Positions 42,309-51,402 of a stretch of 64,000 bases of DNA are shown piece after piece (within the stretch, counting starts at the first letter, position 1; every line of letters begins with the position of its first letter). Location: assembly GCA_964514395.1 (NCBI GenBank), contig CAZEQK010000002.1, positions 83,958-147,957 of the forward strand, written 5' to 3'. A model generated the notes under the pieces. It saw nothing but the letters and a program-made list of their open reading frames with translations. It had not been told where the DNA came from and made no database searches. A program made the position numbers and the translations under genes. The stretch comes from CAZEQK01 sp964514395 (GTDB lineage Bacteria; Bacillota; Bacilli; Tepidibacillales; Tepidibacillaceae).

Positions 42309-42779
42309 ATGCAATTCATCAATAAAATCCTTAAATATAGTATCCGCCCCAAAAAAGGCTTTGATTCTCATTTCAGCTTGAATCATGAATTTCATGGGAT
42401 GAGGTTTAACCATATATCTGAATCCTACCTTATCTATCCCAAAACTCCTCTAGCTAATCAGCTTTTTCATGAGGGGGTTTATTTTCCAAGTGTTGATCTC
42501 AATCTAAGATGCAAAATCAAAAAGCATACAAACAAGCTAGAGGTGGAAACCTTTTCTAGTGACCCCTTCGAGTCAAAGGAAATACTAAAGGCGGTTCAAG
42601 CTACCTTAATTCATCAGTTAAAAAGCTATGAAAAAAGGGTGAATAATGATCCAACCTTTGGTTATGTACAAACCTTTTGCAAGGATTGTATTCACCAAAA
42701 TTCAAAGCCGTTAAATATCTGTGTAAAAACCTGCTCCTTTAAAGCAAAGCCTAAAGAAGTTGTAGCCAAGAAGCTGTAA
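42309..42779 (+). CDS. Conserved-looking hypothetical protein
   Basis: About 156 residues. KGFDSHFSLNHEFHGMRFNHISESYLIYPKTPL lies near the start and a cysteine cluster (CKDCIHQ, CVKTC) near the end could bind metal. ATG 42309 follows AGGAG at 11 nt. The nearer TTG 42300 and GTG 42297 are poor starts. It ends one base before the convergent next gene. Confidence 0.6.
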   Translation: MQFINKILKYSIRPKKGFDSHFSLNHEFHGMRFNHISESYLIYPKTPLANQLFHEGVYFPSVDLNLRCKIKKHTNKLEVETFSSDPFESKEILKAVQATLIHQLKSYEKRVNNDPTFGYVQTFCKDCIHQNSKPLNICVKTCSFKAKPKEVVAKKL

Positions 42780-43157
42780 TTATTCCTCCTTGTATATCCG
42801 TGGGTGGTCTACATTATATGCACCATCAACATCAGGTTGATTTGGTACGACTACCTTATACCTATTCGCTTCTGATTGAAAGTCCACTTGATCAATTGTG
42901 GTTTTTTCAACCATATTGGTTTTGAATTGAATATCGTAATCCTCTAGAATTGCAGCAGCCTTCTCCAGTTTTTTATAGGAATCAAAAACTAAGAAGTCAT
43001 CATGGTCTTTTCTTATTCGTTTATCAAAAAGTCCAACCTCAGCTTCTATCGTCAAATAAGCAGATTCAACGATATTCGAAACAGCTTCATTCCCTAACGA
43101 TATATCGATAGAGTGTCCATTTGGTGTAAAAAAAGGATTGACCATATAATAATGCAA
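42780..43157 (-). CDS. Hypothetical protein
   Basis: 125 residues, acidic, with DDFLVFDSYKKLEKAAAILEDYDIQFKTNMVEKTTIDQVDF in the middle. No family recognised. TTG 43157 follows GAGGAG. An in-frame ATG is at 43145. Confidence 0.6.
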   Translation of the reverse strand: MHYYMVNPFFTPNGHSIDISLGNEAVSNIVESAYLTIEAEVGLFDKRIRKDHDDFLVFDSYKKLEKAAAILEDYDIQFKTNMVEKTTIDQVDFQSEANRYKVVVPNQPDVDGAYNVDHPRIYKEE

Positions 43158-43241
43158 TTTGCTTCAGCTCCTCACAATCGTATTATCCTTTTTAATATTC
43201 TCTTCTTCTGCTTACTTTATTACTTTAAGATTGAGAATAAT

Positions 43242-43273
43242 AAAAACGCCAATGTAGTAGCAACTACCTGGCG
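43242..43273 (-). terminator. Terminator of thpR
   Basis: CGCCA/TGGCG with inner GTAG/CTAC, then TTTTTATT on the minus strand. Confidence 0.7.
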
Positions 43274-43283
43274 CTATCCTGTA

Positions 43284-43823
43284 CTAATCAAATGGTATCT
43301 CCTTTATTTTATGATAGATGACACCTGTCTTTTTCAGGGTCGATTGGTACAATTCGAGGGAATCAACCTGCCACTCCTCTGTTTTTAAGTCCATCATTCC
43401 TTCTTCAAAGCCATCTCCTATTTTTCTAGCTAAGGTAACATGAGGCGTATAGGCTGGTTTCGCATCAAAGGGAAGCTTGGTTTTTTTGATTTGATGAAGC
43501 AGGTTCTGATACAACTGATTAAGCTTATCCTGCTCTCCATTCACACCAGCCCAAAGGATTTTTGGTCTGCTCGCATTTGGAAATACACCTAAGCCTTCAA
43601 GCCTTAGCTGAAAGGGGGTAAAGCCCTGTACTGCCTCTGTCATGACCCTTTCTACCTCCGCAAGGCTACCTTCCCCTACTTCACCCAAAAAGAGCATGGT
43701 AATATGAAGATTATCAGGGATAACCCATTTCCCACCTCTTATTTTCGCTTTAAGCGTTGGGAGAACCTCTGTGATTTTCTCTTTAGCTCTTCTACTCATA
43801 TTCACCGTGATAAATAGTCTCAT
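43284..43823 (-). CDS. thpR: RNA 2',3'-cyclic phosphodiesterase (2H family)
   Basis: 179 residues. The two HxT motifs of the 2H phosphoesterases are present: His40-Ile-Thr42 (NLHITMLFLGEV) and His129-Val-Thr131 (TPHVTLARK). The start RLFITVNM and length match ThpR/LigT, which opens 2',3'-cyclic phosphates on RNA. It lies in a group of host genes with a second 2H protein (YjcG) nearby. Confidence 0.9.
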   Translation of the reverse strand: MRLFITVNMSRRAKEKITEVLPTLKAKIRGGKWVIPDNLHITMLFLGEVGEGSLAEVERVMTEAVQGFTPFQLRLEGLGVFPNASRPKILWAGVNGEQDKLNQLYQNLLHQIKKTKLPFDAKPAYTPHVTLARKIGDGFEEGMMDLKTEEWQVDSLELYQSTLKKTGVIYHKIKEIPFD

Positions 43824-43841
43824 GATTCATTCACTCCTATG

Positions 43842-43875
43842 TAAAAAAGACCGAATCAAGCTTCGATCTTTTTTG
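43842..43875 (-). terminator. Terminator between yutG and thpR
   Basis: AAAAAAGA-CGAA and TTCG-TCTTTTTT form a nearly symmetrical hairpin with T-runs on both strands. Confidence 0.6.
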
Positions 43876-43909
43876 TTACCTACTTATAGTATAGACCATT
43901 TCATCTCTA

Positions 43910-44461
43910 CTACCCAACATTCTTATCTAAATCCTCTTCTTCATTCAATCCTAAACGTCCTTCTTCGATATCTCTAAGGGTATGGGCTATCCTGCCTGAT
44001 GCTGATGCTGCTATACCAGCAACCAAATCATCTAAGAAGGTATTAACCGCCCTACCAGCCTTGGTGTCTAATTTTTTGATGATACCTACTTTATGCTTAT
44101 CTAAATAGCCAAAGGTTGTAACGGCAATACTGCCATATCCAAAGACAGAACCAAGTGCCATGGTCTCATCAATCCCAAATAACCCTTCATCTGTTTCTAG
44201 CAAAGATTGAAGTGGTTCTGACAATAATCTTTTTTCAGCCAATACATCAAGCTCAATACCAACTAAGATGGCATGCTGAACCTCTCTTTTTTCGAGTACC
44301 TTTACTACACTCTCCATGCACATCTCCATGGTTAGATTCTTATTATAAACGATTTGCAGTTCATATACGATTTGAGCGATATCCTCTAAGGTAACTCCTC
44401 TTTCCTTCAGCATACTTAAAGCGGCCTTCTTCACTTCACTTGATACTACTTGTCTTTTCAT
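43910..44461 (-). CDS. yutG: YutG/PgpA-like phosphatidylglycerophosphatase family protein
   Basis: 183 residues. The C-terminal PgpA-like part has FGYGSIAVTTFGYLDKHKVGIIKKLD and GRAVNTFLDDLVAGIAASASGRIAHTL. The N-terminus (KAALSMLKERGVTLEDIAQIVYELQ) matches Bacillus YutG. The family is linked to dephosphorylating phosphatidylglycerophosphate in lipid synthesis. Experimental evidence in Bacillus is limited. Confidence 0.8.
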   Translation of the reverse strand: MKRQVVSSEVKKAALSMLKERGVTLEDIAQIVYELQIVYNKNLTMEMCMESVVKVLEKREVQHAILVGIELDVLAEKRLLSEPLQSLLETDEGLFGIDETMALGSVFGYGSIAVTTFGYLDKHKVGIIKKLDTKAGRAVNTFLDDLVAGIAASASGRIAHTLRDIEEGRLGLNEEEDLDKNVG

Positions 44462-44730
44462 TTTCTTGCCACCTCCAGTTTTCTCCTATCCTTTATCACC
44501 TATATTTTTTTCTCTGATAAAACGGTACAGCGGTACATGAAAAGTACTTCTTTTCAATTTTATAAGCAATAAAAATGATTTTATTACATATAAATTAATT
44601 ATAGCTTATTTTGGTTCCTTTTGAAAAATACTTTCTGAATAGGTATCAAAATAATTTCTTATTTCTATCATTCTTTGGTAAAATATATATAGACACAAAA
44701 GAATTAAAATTTATGAAGGAGGCATGTAAA

Positions 44731-45240
44731 GTGAATTATGGTATTGTAATTTTTCCATCAAAAGAGATTCAGGATAGGGCTAATAATCTACGTAAAAGAT
44801 ATGACTCACATTATTTTTTCATACCGCCACATATTACATTAAAAGATTCGTTTGAATGTGAGAATATCGAAGAAGCCGCTAAATTTATTGATGAGGTAAC
44901 AAACAGAATTCCTCCTTTTACTCTTAAAGTAAATAAAACGAAAACCTTTTTACCAACATCACCTGTCGTTTACTTTGGATTAGAAGAAAATGCAGATATA
45001 GATAAGCTGCATAACGAAATAAATTCAAATATGTTGAAGCACGACAAACAGTTTAATTTTATTCCTCATATAACCATTGCGCAGGAATTACCTGAACAAG
45101 AGTTACATGATATATATAACAGGCTTAGAATGAAGGATTTTACTACGTCCTTCCTCGTTGATCGAATTCATCTTCTTTACCAAATAGAAAGTGGATCATG
45201 GACAAATTATCAAACATTTCTGCTAAGAGGTAAAGAATAG
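44731..45240 (+). CDS. yjcG: YjcG-type 2H phosphoesterase
   Basis: 169 residues. NYGIVIFPSKEIQDRANNLRKRYD is the YjcG start. The HxT motifs PPHITLKD and IPHITIAQE are both present. GTG 44731 follows GAAGGAGG. Upstream in-frame codons lack a site. The substrate is unknown. Together with the acetyltransferase downstream it makes the yjcG-yjcF pair of Bacillus. Confidence 0.85.
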   Translation: MNYGIVIFPSKEIQDRANNLRKRYDSHYFFIPPHITLKDSFECENIEEAAKFIDEVTNRIPPFTLKVNKTKTFLPTSPVVYFGLEENADIDKLHNEINSNMLKHDKQFNFIPHITIAQELPEQELHDIYNRLRMKDFTTSFLVDRIHLLYQIESGSWTNYQTFLLRGKE

Positions 45241-45273
45241 ACGAAGTGGAATTGTCTTTTGGAGGTACGTATT

Positions 45274-45720
45274 TTGACAGAATATCGATTTCAAGTGGTA
45301 GAAAGTAGTAGTGAATTCAATGATGCTTTTTCAATAAGAGACATTGTTTTTATTAAAGAACAAAATGTTCCAAAGGAAATAGAAATGGATGAGCATGATG
45401 ATAAAGCAATACATTTTATCGTCTATCACACGAATAATCCCATTGCCACCGCTAGAATTAGACCGTATACTCATGATAATACGGTCAAGGTAGAAAGGGT
45501 AGCTGTGTTAAAGGACTACCGTCAAAAGGGGATTGGTAAGGAATTAATGAAGTTTATTGAGAATGAGTCTGCAAAAATTGGCTACACAAATTTAATATTG
45601 AATGCTCAGCGTCATGCCGAACCTTTTTATGGTAAATTAGGTTATTATATAATTAGTGAGCCTTTTTATGAGGCAGGTATCGAGCATGTAACCATGGAAA
45701 AGAAAATAGAGGCTCTTTAA
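45274..45720 (+). CDS. yjcF: GNAT acetyltransferase, YjcF-like
   Basis: 148 residues. The acetyl-CoA binding part VERVAVLKDYRQKGIGKELMKFIE and a C-terminal GKLGYYIISEPFYEAGIEH match YjcF. TTG 45274 follows GGAGG at 8 nt. It is 33 bp after yjcG and ends in a shared terminator. The substrate is unknown. Confidence 0.85.
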   Translation: MTEYRFQVVESSSEFNDAFSIRDIVFIKEQNVPKEIEMDEHDDKAIHFIVYHTNNPIATARIRPYTHDNTVKVERVAVLKDYRQKGIGKELMKFIENESAKIGYTNLILNAQRHAEPFYGKLGYYIISEPFYEAGIEHVTMEKKIEAL

Positions 45721-45737
45721 CGACCTCTATTTTTTTA
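45705..45737. terminator. Bidirectional terminator between yjcF and the PHP gene
   Basis: An AATAGAGG/CCTCTATT stem with a T-run overlaps the ends of two convergent genes. Confidence 0.75.
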
Positions 45738-46572
45738 TTTGCTTATTTGTAGCAAGCTCCTTCATTTTTTTTATTACCTCGTAGGCTACTGTTTTTGTCC
45801 CAATTGGACCATGAAACATTTCTTCTCCTCTAGCACCATGAAAATCAGACCCTGCTGTCGCCAAAACCCCATATTCTTCTACCATTTGCTGATATCTTGC
45901 TTCACTCGCTTTATCATGATCTGGATGATATGCCTCAATACCCACTAATCCATATTTTATCAGTCTGACGACAAGTTCATCGTCATCATAAAGCCCAGGA
46001 TGAGCTAATACGGCCACTCCACCAGCTTTCCGTATGATATCTATTCCTTCCTCAGGTGATATCCTTTTTGGATTGACATAGGCCTTTCCTTCCTTACCTA
46101 AATATTGTTCAAAGGCTTCTTCCATTGTTTTGACAATACCCTTCTCCATTAAAACTTCTCCTATATGGGGGCGTCCTACATGTGCATGCTCTCTTCTTAA
46201 TTTTGAAGTAGCCTCTTCCATCGTTATTTCTATACCTAGATCATTCAGCTTTGCGATCATCATCCTGTTTCGTTTGTCTCGCACCTGCTGTAATCCTTCT
46301 AGCGTTGTTAAAAATTCCTTGTCCCTATAATCAATAAAATAACCAAGCACATGAATATCCTGTCCTTTATTCACCGTACTCATTTCTATGCCTGGGATAA
46401 TCTCTATTCCTAGCGCTTCTCCCGTTTTTAGTGCTTCCTCCACTCCATTTACAGTATCATGGTCTGTCACACCTATCCCTGCTAAACCAGCCTCTTTAGC
46501 AAGCTTCACATTTTGGGCTGGATCATTTAATCCATCTGATGCGGTACTATGAGTATGTAAGTCTATACGCAA
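45727..46572 (-). CDS. PHP-domain phosphoesterase (TrpH/YciV-like)
   Basis: 281 residues. DLHTHSTASDG, GVTDHDTVNG, GIEMST, HVGRPH, AVLAHPGLY and TAGSDFHG supply the metal ligands of PHP phosphoesterases. Relatives act on 3',5'-nucleotide bisphosphates or as 5'-3' exonuclease on short RNA. It stands alone, with a terminator at its end. Confidence 0.85.
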   Translation of the reverse strand: MRIDLHTHSTASDGLNDPAQNVKLAKEAGLAGIGVTDHDTVNGVEEALKTGEALGIEIIPGIEMSTVNKGQDIHVLGYFIDYRDKEFLTTLEGLQQVRDKRNRMMIAKLNDLGIEITMEEATSKLRREHAHVGRPHIGEVLMEKGIVKTMEEAFEQYLGKEGKAYVNPKRISPEEGIDIIRKAGGVAVLAHPGLYDDDELVVRLIKYGLVGIEAYHPDHDKASEARYQQMVEEYGVLATAGSDFHGARGEEMFHGPIGTKTVAYEVIKKMKELATNKQIKK

Positions 46573-46728
46573 AATATTACCTTCTTTCTATATGATTAGA
46601 AATGAGTTTTTTCCTAAATCATTCTTAATTTTAGGGAATGTGTCCAAGTACTCCTTCATAAAGCTTTAATATCACTCCAATGATACATACGCTTGTGAAT
46701 AATTTAATACAAAAAAGGAGGACGTTTT

Positions 46729-47076
46729 GTGCACTTAACTATCAAGCCTAGCTCAAAAATTATGAAGCCATGTTCTTTTGTTGATACTATTTTTGAAGCC
46801 CAAGGGTTTGAAAAAAACACAAGAAAGGATGCCCCCTATTATCAGCTTATTTTAAAGGATAATATCACTCGAACCAATTACGAAGTAAAGGTTCCCTTTC
46901 AAGAAGTGTATGTTGATAAAATACCCCTCTATAAGATACAGGATATCTTCATCTCAACCAGATCTCAGCATAAGAAAAATAATAAAATACCTACTGAAAT
47001 CATTCATGCTGCCAATGAGAAGGTTCATGAAGTATTTTCTTATCTTATTACTAATAAACAATTAGACACTCCATAG
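46729..47076 (+). CDS. Hypothetical protein
   Basis: 115 residues. KMPCSFV-like start and DAPYYQLILKDNITRTNYEVKVPF; mixed fold with no motif or membrane segment. GTG 46729 follows AGGAGG. It is convergent with the ATP-grasp gene across a bidirectional terminator. Confidence 0.6.
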   Translation: MHLTIKPSSKIMKPCSFVDTIFEAQGFEKNTRKDAPYYQLILKDNITRTNYEVKVPFQEVYVDKIPLYKIQDIFISTRSQHKKNNKIPTEIIHAANEKVHEVFSYLITNKQLDTP

Positions 47077-47153
47077 TTCCTATCTAAATTCTATTTTCCC
47101 ATAATAAAAATACCATAAACAAACGAAATAATTCCAATCAAAATATCATCAAA

Positions 47154-47180
47154 AAAAAAGGCTGAAATTTAGCCTTTTTT
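47154..47180. terminator. Bidirectional terminator
   Basis: AAAAAAGGCT/AGCCTTTTTT with a 7-nt loop lies between convergent genes. Confidence 0.8.
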
Positions 47181-47208
47181 CATTGTTTTACGATGTTCTT
47201 CCCAAGCA

Positions 47209-48057
47209 TTATAGCCTTTTATTATTGTATCCTCTTCTAATGCGAAGAACATATTGATAAATTTTTCTATATAACGTTTTATCTTCATGATTTTTAAATA
47301 AATTGAAATGAGGCATCGAATTTGTCTCTAAAATCCAGATGTGTTTATTCTTATCGATGATGACATCCATTCCTATTTCTCGAACATACTGATAATCCTT
47401 GCTAAGGGTTTCACCAGCCCTTATTCCAATCTCAAAAAGCTTGGCTTCTAAGCTTGCTATTTCTTGATTCTTGGCATGATATATTTTCTTCATCGCTTTT
47501 TTAAAGGTGATGGCTCTGCCACCCTTTGCTTTATTTGTTACAATTCTCCCATTACCTGCAATCTTCCCCATAACACCTATTTTCAACCATGTTTTTTCAG
47601 GCTTTAAGATTAGCACGCGAAAATCAATCGGTTGATAATCAAAGAGAGCATTTTCAATCCCTTGCTGTATCATATAATACCGATAGCCCACAATCTCCGC
47701 TATATGGTAATATATTTCTTCAAAATGATGGAACGTAGCTTTTTTTCTCCCATATTGTAAAATATATTGATGATTTCTTTCGCTGAGTTTAATGATGCCT
47801 GATCCACCTGTACCGTAAACTGGTTTTATATAGATAGACGGATATTTAGAGAGCATCTTTATGATGTTCTTTTTACTATAGAGAACAGTTTCAGGCAAAT
47901 AGGGTTTAACCCTGCTATCCTTTAATAGACTTTTATATCTTTGCCATTTATCGGAATAGGTCCAATGAATCATCTTAGCATTACTCTCCTTGGGCATTAT
48001 TTTCTTGCGAACCAAATCACTTCTACATATAGTATTCAAAAATGAAATACTTCGCAT
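47209..48057 (-). CDS. YheC/YheD-family ATP-grasp protein
   Basis: 282 residues. IYIKPVYGTGGSGIIKL, PIDFRVLILKPEKTWLKIGVMGKIAG and ILETNSMPHF match the ATP-grasp core of the YheC/YheD family, associated with spore coat in Bacillus. The N-terminus (KMIHWTYSDKWQRYKSLLKD) is also typical. Points to a spore-forming host. The reaction is not known. Confidence 0.85.
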   Translation of the reverse strand: MRSISFLNTICRSDLVRKKIMPKESNAKMIHWTYSDKWQRYKSLLKDSRVKPYLPETVLYSKKNIIKMLSKYPSIYIKPVYGTGGSGIIKLSERNHQYILQYGRKKATFHHFEEIYYHIAEIVGYRYYMIQQGIENALFDYQPIDFRVLILKPEKTWLKIGVMGKIAGNGRIVTNKAKGGRAITFKKAMKKIYHAKNQEIASLEAKLFEIGIRAGETLSKDYQYVREIGMDVIIDKNKHIWILETNSMPHFNLFKNHEDKTLYRKIYQYVLRIRRGYNNKRL

Positions 48058-48118
48058 GGTTAAATGCCCAAAGTAACAAAATTAAATCATTTTGGTAAAT
48101 CACATGGATTTTGATAAA

Positions 48119-49333
48119 TCACCTGCATGAAGAAAAAATACCATCTCGGATGTTTTCTATTGCTTTATTCATATTTTCCACGTTTTGACCCCCACCTTGG
48201 GCCATCTTCTGATTACCTCCACCTTTTCCATCAATCCATTCTAATCCAAGCTTTAAGCAGTCATTCATTGGTATCTCTATATCATCGCTTCGATGGAGTA
48301 AGAACTGCACCTTATCCGATGTTTTATTGACAAATATTACAACGAAGGAGGCAGACTGAGTAATCTCAACAGCCAGCTTTTTCATTTGATTAAAATCTCT
48401 ATCTTCAAAAATTTTTTCAACAAGATAGAAGCTTTTATAAAAACGAGCTTCCTTTTTCCATTTTTCCATTTCATAGCTTAATAGCTCTTCATTTAATGCC
48501 TGTACCTGCTTTTCATAACCACTCTTTTCTTCTAGCACTCTTTTTACACTGCTTTGTACATCTGTCCAATTTGTTTTTAATATAGCGGCTGTTTGATATA
48601 TTTCCTTTTGAAAATGGCGAAGTGCTTGTAATGTTCTATTTCCGCAAACAAAGGAGAGTCTTGTCTTTTGCTTGTATTTCTCCCAGCCCAAAACCTTGAT
48701 GATCCCTATCTCTGCTGTGGTGTGTGGGTGGGTGCCAGCACAGGCACATGAATCGAAACCCTTTACGTCTATGATTCTTACGTAATCTCCTAACTCCGGT
48801 ATTTTGTTTTTTATTTCTTCGGAAATATTACTGGTTTTTACCTGTTCTTTTGCAATAGCTCGATTTTCTGTTACAATCTGATTAGCTAAAGTCTCAGCTT
48901 CTAAAACCATCTCTTCATTTACTGCTTCAATAGCTAAATCAATGGTGACAATCTCTTCCCCTAAATGAAAGCCAACTGTTTCCGCTTCGGCTATTAGCTC
49001 AAATGCTCTTGATAAAATGTGTTGCCCAGCATGCTGCTGCATATGATCAAAGCGTCTATCCCAATCTATCCGTGCTACCACTTCCTCGACCCTATTTAAG
49101 GAATCCTCAAGAATGTGATAGATGACACCTTCCTCTTTGTAAACGTCTAGCACCCTTTTATCGCTTATGTACCCTATGTCATGAGGCTGACCACCACCGG
49201 TTGGATAGAACACGGTCTGGTCTAATATAACTTGATATAATCCATCATAGCCTCTTACCTGTTCGCTCAATACCCTTGCATCACATTCTGTTAGATATGG
49301 ATCTGCATCATATAATCTTTTTGTCGCTTCCAT
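48119..49333 (-). CDS. Alanyl-tRNA editing protein, AlaX long form
   Basis: 404 residues. An AlaRS-type editing domain with His101/His105 (MQQHAGQHILSRAFE) and Cys198/His202 (CACAGTH) binds zinc and hydrolyses mischarged Ser- or Gly-tRNA(Ala). The C-terminal DHHA1 domain (GGGNQKMAQGGGQN) makes it the long AlaX-L form. The helix linking them is a coiled coil. Confidence 0.9.
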   Translation of the reverse strand: MEATKRLYDADPYLTECDARVLSEQVRGYDGLYQVILDQTVFYPTGGGQPHDIGYISDKRVLDVYKEEGVIYHILEDSLNRVEEVVARIDWDRRFDHMQQHAGQHILSRAFELIAEAETVGFHLGEEIVTIDLAIEAVNEEMVLEAETLANQIVTENRAIAKEQVKTSNISEEIKNKIPELGDYVRIIDVKGFDSCACAGTHPHTTAEIGIIKVLGWEKYKQKTRLSFVCGNRTLQALRHFQKEIYQTAAILKTNWTDVQSSVKRVLEEKSGYEKQVQALNEELLSYEMEKWKKEARFYKSFYLVEKIFEDRDFNQMKKLAVEITQSASFVVIFVNKTSDKVQFLLHRSDDIEIPMNDCLKLGLEWIDGKGGGNQKMAQGGGQNVENMNKAIENIRDGIFSSCR

Positions 49334-49426
49334 GCATAATCCCCTTTCTGTTTAGAGGTAGTAATCTTTCATCATTCATTTTACCCTTATTTTTTTCATA
49401 ATGCTATTAGCTAATTGGTTCTAAAT

Positions 49427-49454
49427 TAAAAATGGTTCCTAATTTAGGAACCAT
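49427..49454 (-). terminator. Terminator of the moeA-htpX operon
   Basis: A 23-bp near-perfect palindrome ATGGTTCCTAA/TTAGGAACCAT is followed on the minus strand by TTTTT. Confidence 0.75.
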
Positions 49455-49514
49455 TCATGGTATAAACAAAGTCTTCAAACTGGTGACTTTGAGAAATTTG
49501 TCAAAAATCGAAAT

Positions 49515-50390
49515 CTATCTCTGCTGTAGACGATTTATCCGTTCCTCTAAATCAGGATGGGATGAAAATAGTCTAGTCAATCCAGTTTTGTTATTGATTT
49601 TTAAGGTTGCAAGGGATGCTTGCCTATTATCCACTAATTGAGCAGATTGCTTTAAGGATTGTAATGCATAAATCATTTTATCCTTCCCTGCTAAATCAGC
49701 TCCCCCAGCATCGGCCCGATACTCTCTATAACGAGAAAATGCAAAGACGATAATGCTGCCTAAGATAGAGAACAAAATTTGAAAAACGATGATTGAGATA
49801 AAATGTACCACAACCTGCATCTCTCTTTTCACAAATCGTGAAGCTGCAAATGCTGCTGCCCTTGATAAAAATACAACAAAGGTATTAATCACACCTTGTA
49901 ATAATGTCATCGTCACCATATCACCATTTGCGATATGGGCCATTTCATGGGCTAAAACACCTTCAATCGCTGTGTCATCCATTCGACTTAAAAGTCCTGA
50001 GGATACAGCGATCAGAGAACGACTTTTCGTTGGTCCAGTTGCAAATGCATTAACCTCTTGTGATTTGTAGATACCTACCTGAGGCATTGGTAATCGTGCT
50101 GCCCTTGCCAAGCGTTCAACTTTATCTACAAGTAGCTTTTCAAGAGGTGTCAATTCTTCATTAAGATTAATCACCTTAACACCCATAATCATTTTAGCCA
50201 TGACTCGAGACATTGCTAAAGAAATGAATGCTCCTGTAAAACCAACGATGGCACTAAATATCAGCAACGTAGTAAAATCGATCCCATTAGCAGTAATGTA
50301 GGAATTAACTCCCAATAAGGATAATACAATACCAATGGTTGTAATCACTAAAATGTTAGTTAGGATAAACAATAAGATACGTTTAGTAAT
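49515..50390 (-). CDS. htpX: Membrane protease HtpX with probable ATT start
   Basis: About 292 residues. Two N-terminal membrane helices, HEMAH in VLAHEMAHIANGD, two more helices and the FSSHPDLEERI C-terminus match HtpX (M48), which degrades damaged membrane proteins. Family proteins start MxKRI..., which here is the codon ATT (50390) followed by TKRILLF, 7 nt after AGGGAGGG. No ATG, GTG or TTG is nearby. The only longer reading starts inside moaB. It lies at the end of the molybdopterin operon. Confidence 0.85.
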   Translation of the reverse strand: MTKRILLFILTNILVITTIGIVLSLLGVNSYITANGIDFTTLLIFSAIVGFTGAFISLAMSRVMAKMIMGVKVINLNEELTPLEKLLVDKVERLARAARLPMPQVGIYKSQEVNAFATGPTKSRSLIAVSSGLLSRMDDTAIEGVLAHEMAHIANGDMVTMTLLQGVINTFVVFLSRAAAFAASRFVKREMQVVVHFISIIVFQILFSILGSIIVFAFSRYREYRADAGGADLAGKDKMIYALQSLKQSAQLVDNRQASLATLKINNKTGLTRLFSSHPDLEERINRLQQR

Positions 50391-50403
50391 TTTAGGTCCC
50401 TCC

Positions 50404-50916
50404 CTAATGATTAGCTTTATGAAAATACTTTGGATGCTCCCCCATTTTTCCCTGTAATATTTCCAGTGCATGGGGAATGACATCAATAATAGCCTCTAAA
50501 TTTTCTCGTACTCCCTTTGGACTTCCAGGAAGATTAACAATAATGGAATGGTTCCTTGTGCCGACTACTGCTCGAGATAGCATGGCAAATGGAGTTTTTT
50601 CTCTAGACAACTTTCTCATTTCCTCGGCCATTCCTGGTATCTCTTTATCAATCACTGCCATGGTTGCTTCGGGTGTGACATCCCTGTCTGATAGACCAGT
50701 TCCACCTGTTGTAACAATTAAATCTAGCTTATCCTGATCTACATATTGAACAAGATAATTCTCTATCAATCTTCTATCATCAGGTATTATATCATATTTT
50801 TCTACTTTACCATCTATCTTTTCCATTAATTCACGGATAACTTTACCACTTATATCTTCCCTTTCACCCTTTGCTCCCTTATCACTAAGGGTTAGGATTC
50901 CAACCTTCCACTTCAT
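50404..50916 (-). CDS. moaB: Molybdopterin biosynthesis protein MoaB
   Basis: 170 residues. GILTLSDKGAKGEREDISG and the TTGGTGLSDRDVTPEA motif mark the MoaB/MogA family, which adenylylates molybdopterin before metal insertion. It is 2 bp after moaC in a tight operon. Confidence 0.95.
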   Translation of the reverse strand: MKWKVGILTLSDKGAKGEREDISGKVIRELMEKIDGKVEKYDIIPDDRRLIENYLVQYVDQDKLDLIVTTGGTGLSDRDVTPEATMAVIDKEIPGMAEEMRKLSREKTPFAMLSRAVVGTRNHSIIVNLPGSPKGVRENLEAIIDVIPHALEILQGKMGEHPKYFHKANH

Positions 50917-50918
50917 GA

Positions 50919-51401
50919 TTATTCCTCCAGCTTTCGTTTAAAGTCTCCGCTTTTCCCACCGGATTTAGACAATAGATAGGTTTCTCCTAAGGTCATCCCT
51001 TTATCTACCGCTTTACACATATCATATATGGTTAGCATCGCTGTACTAACTGCGGTTAGTGCTTCCATTTCGACACCAGTTACTCCAGTTGTCTTCACCG
51101 TAGCCTCTACTTTAATTATATTATTTCCTTCTTCTTGAAAGGAAATATCGATGCCTGAAATCGGTATTGGATGACACATTGGAATGATATCGGATGTTTT
51201 TTTTGCACCCATTATACCAGCTACCTGAGCTACTGCCAATACATCTCCCTTACCAATTTTACCCTGTCTAATCAATGCTAAGGTTTCCGGCTTCATGATA
51301 ACAGAGCCACAAGCTACTGCAACTCGCTTTGTCTCTTTTTTTTCACTGACATCCACCATTCTAGCTCTGCCCTCTGTATTAAAATGAGTCAATTCTCCCA
51401 T
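50919..51401 (-). CDS. moaC: Cyclic pyranopterin monophosphate synthase MoaC
   Basis: 160 residues. The MVDVSEKKETKR start, IIPMCHPIPI and GVTGVEMEALTAVSTAMLTIYDMCKA are MoaC signatures. It turns the MoaA product into cyclic pyranopterin. It follows moaA with a 1-bp gap. Confidence 0.95.
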   Translation of the reverse strand: MGELTHFNTEGRARMVDVSEKKETKRVAVACGSVIMKPETLALIRQGKIGKGDVLAVAQVAGIMGAKKTSDIIPMCHPIPISGIDISFQEEGNNIIKVEATVKTTGVTGVEMEALTAVSTAMLTIYDMCKAVDKGMTLGETYLLSKSGGKSGDFKRKLEE

Positions 51402-51402
51402 T

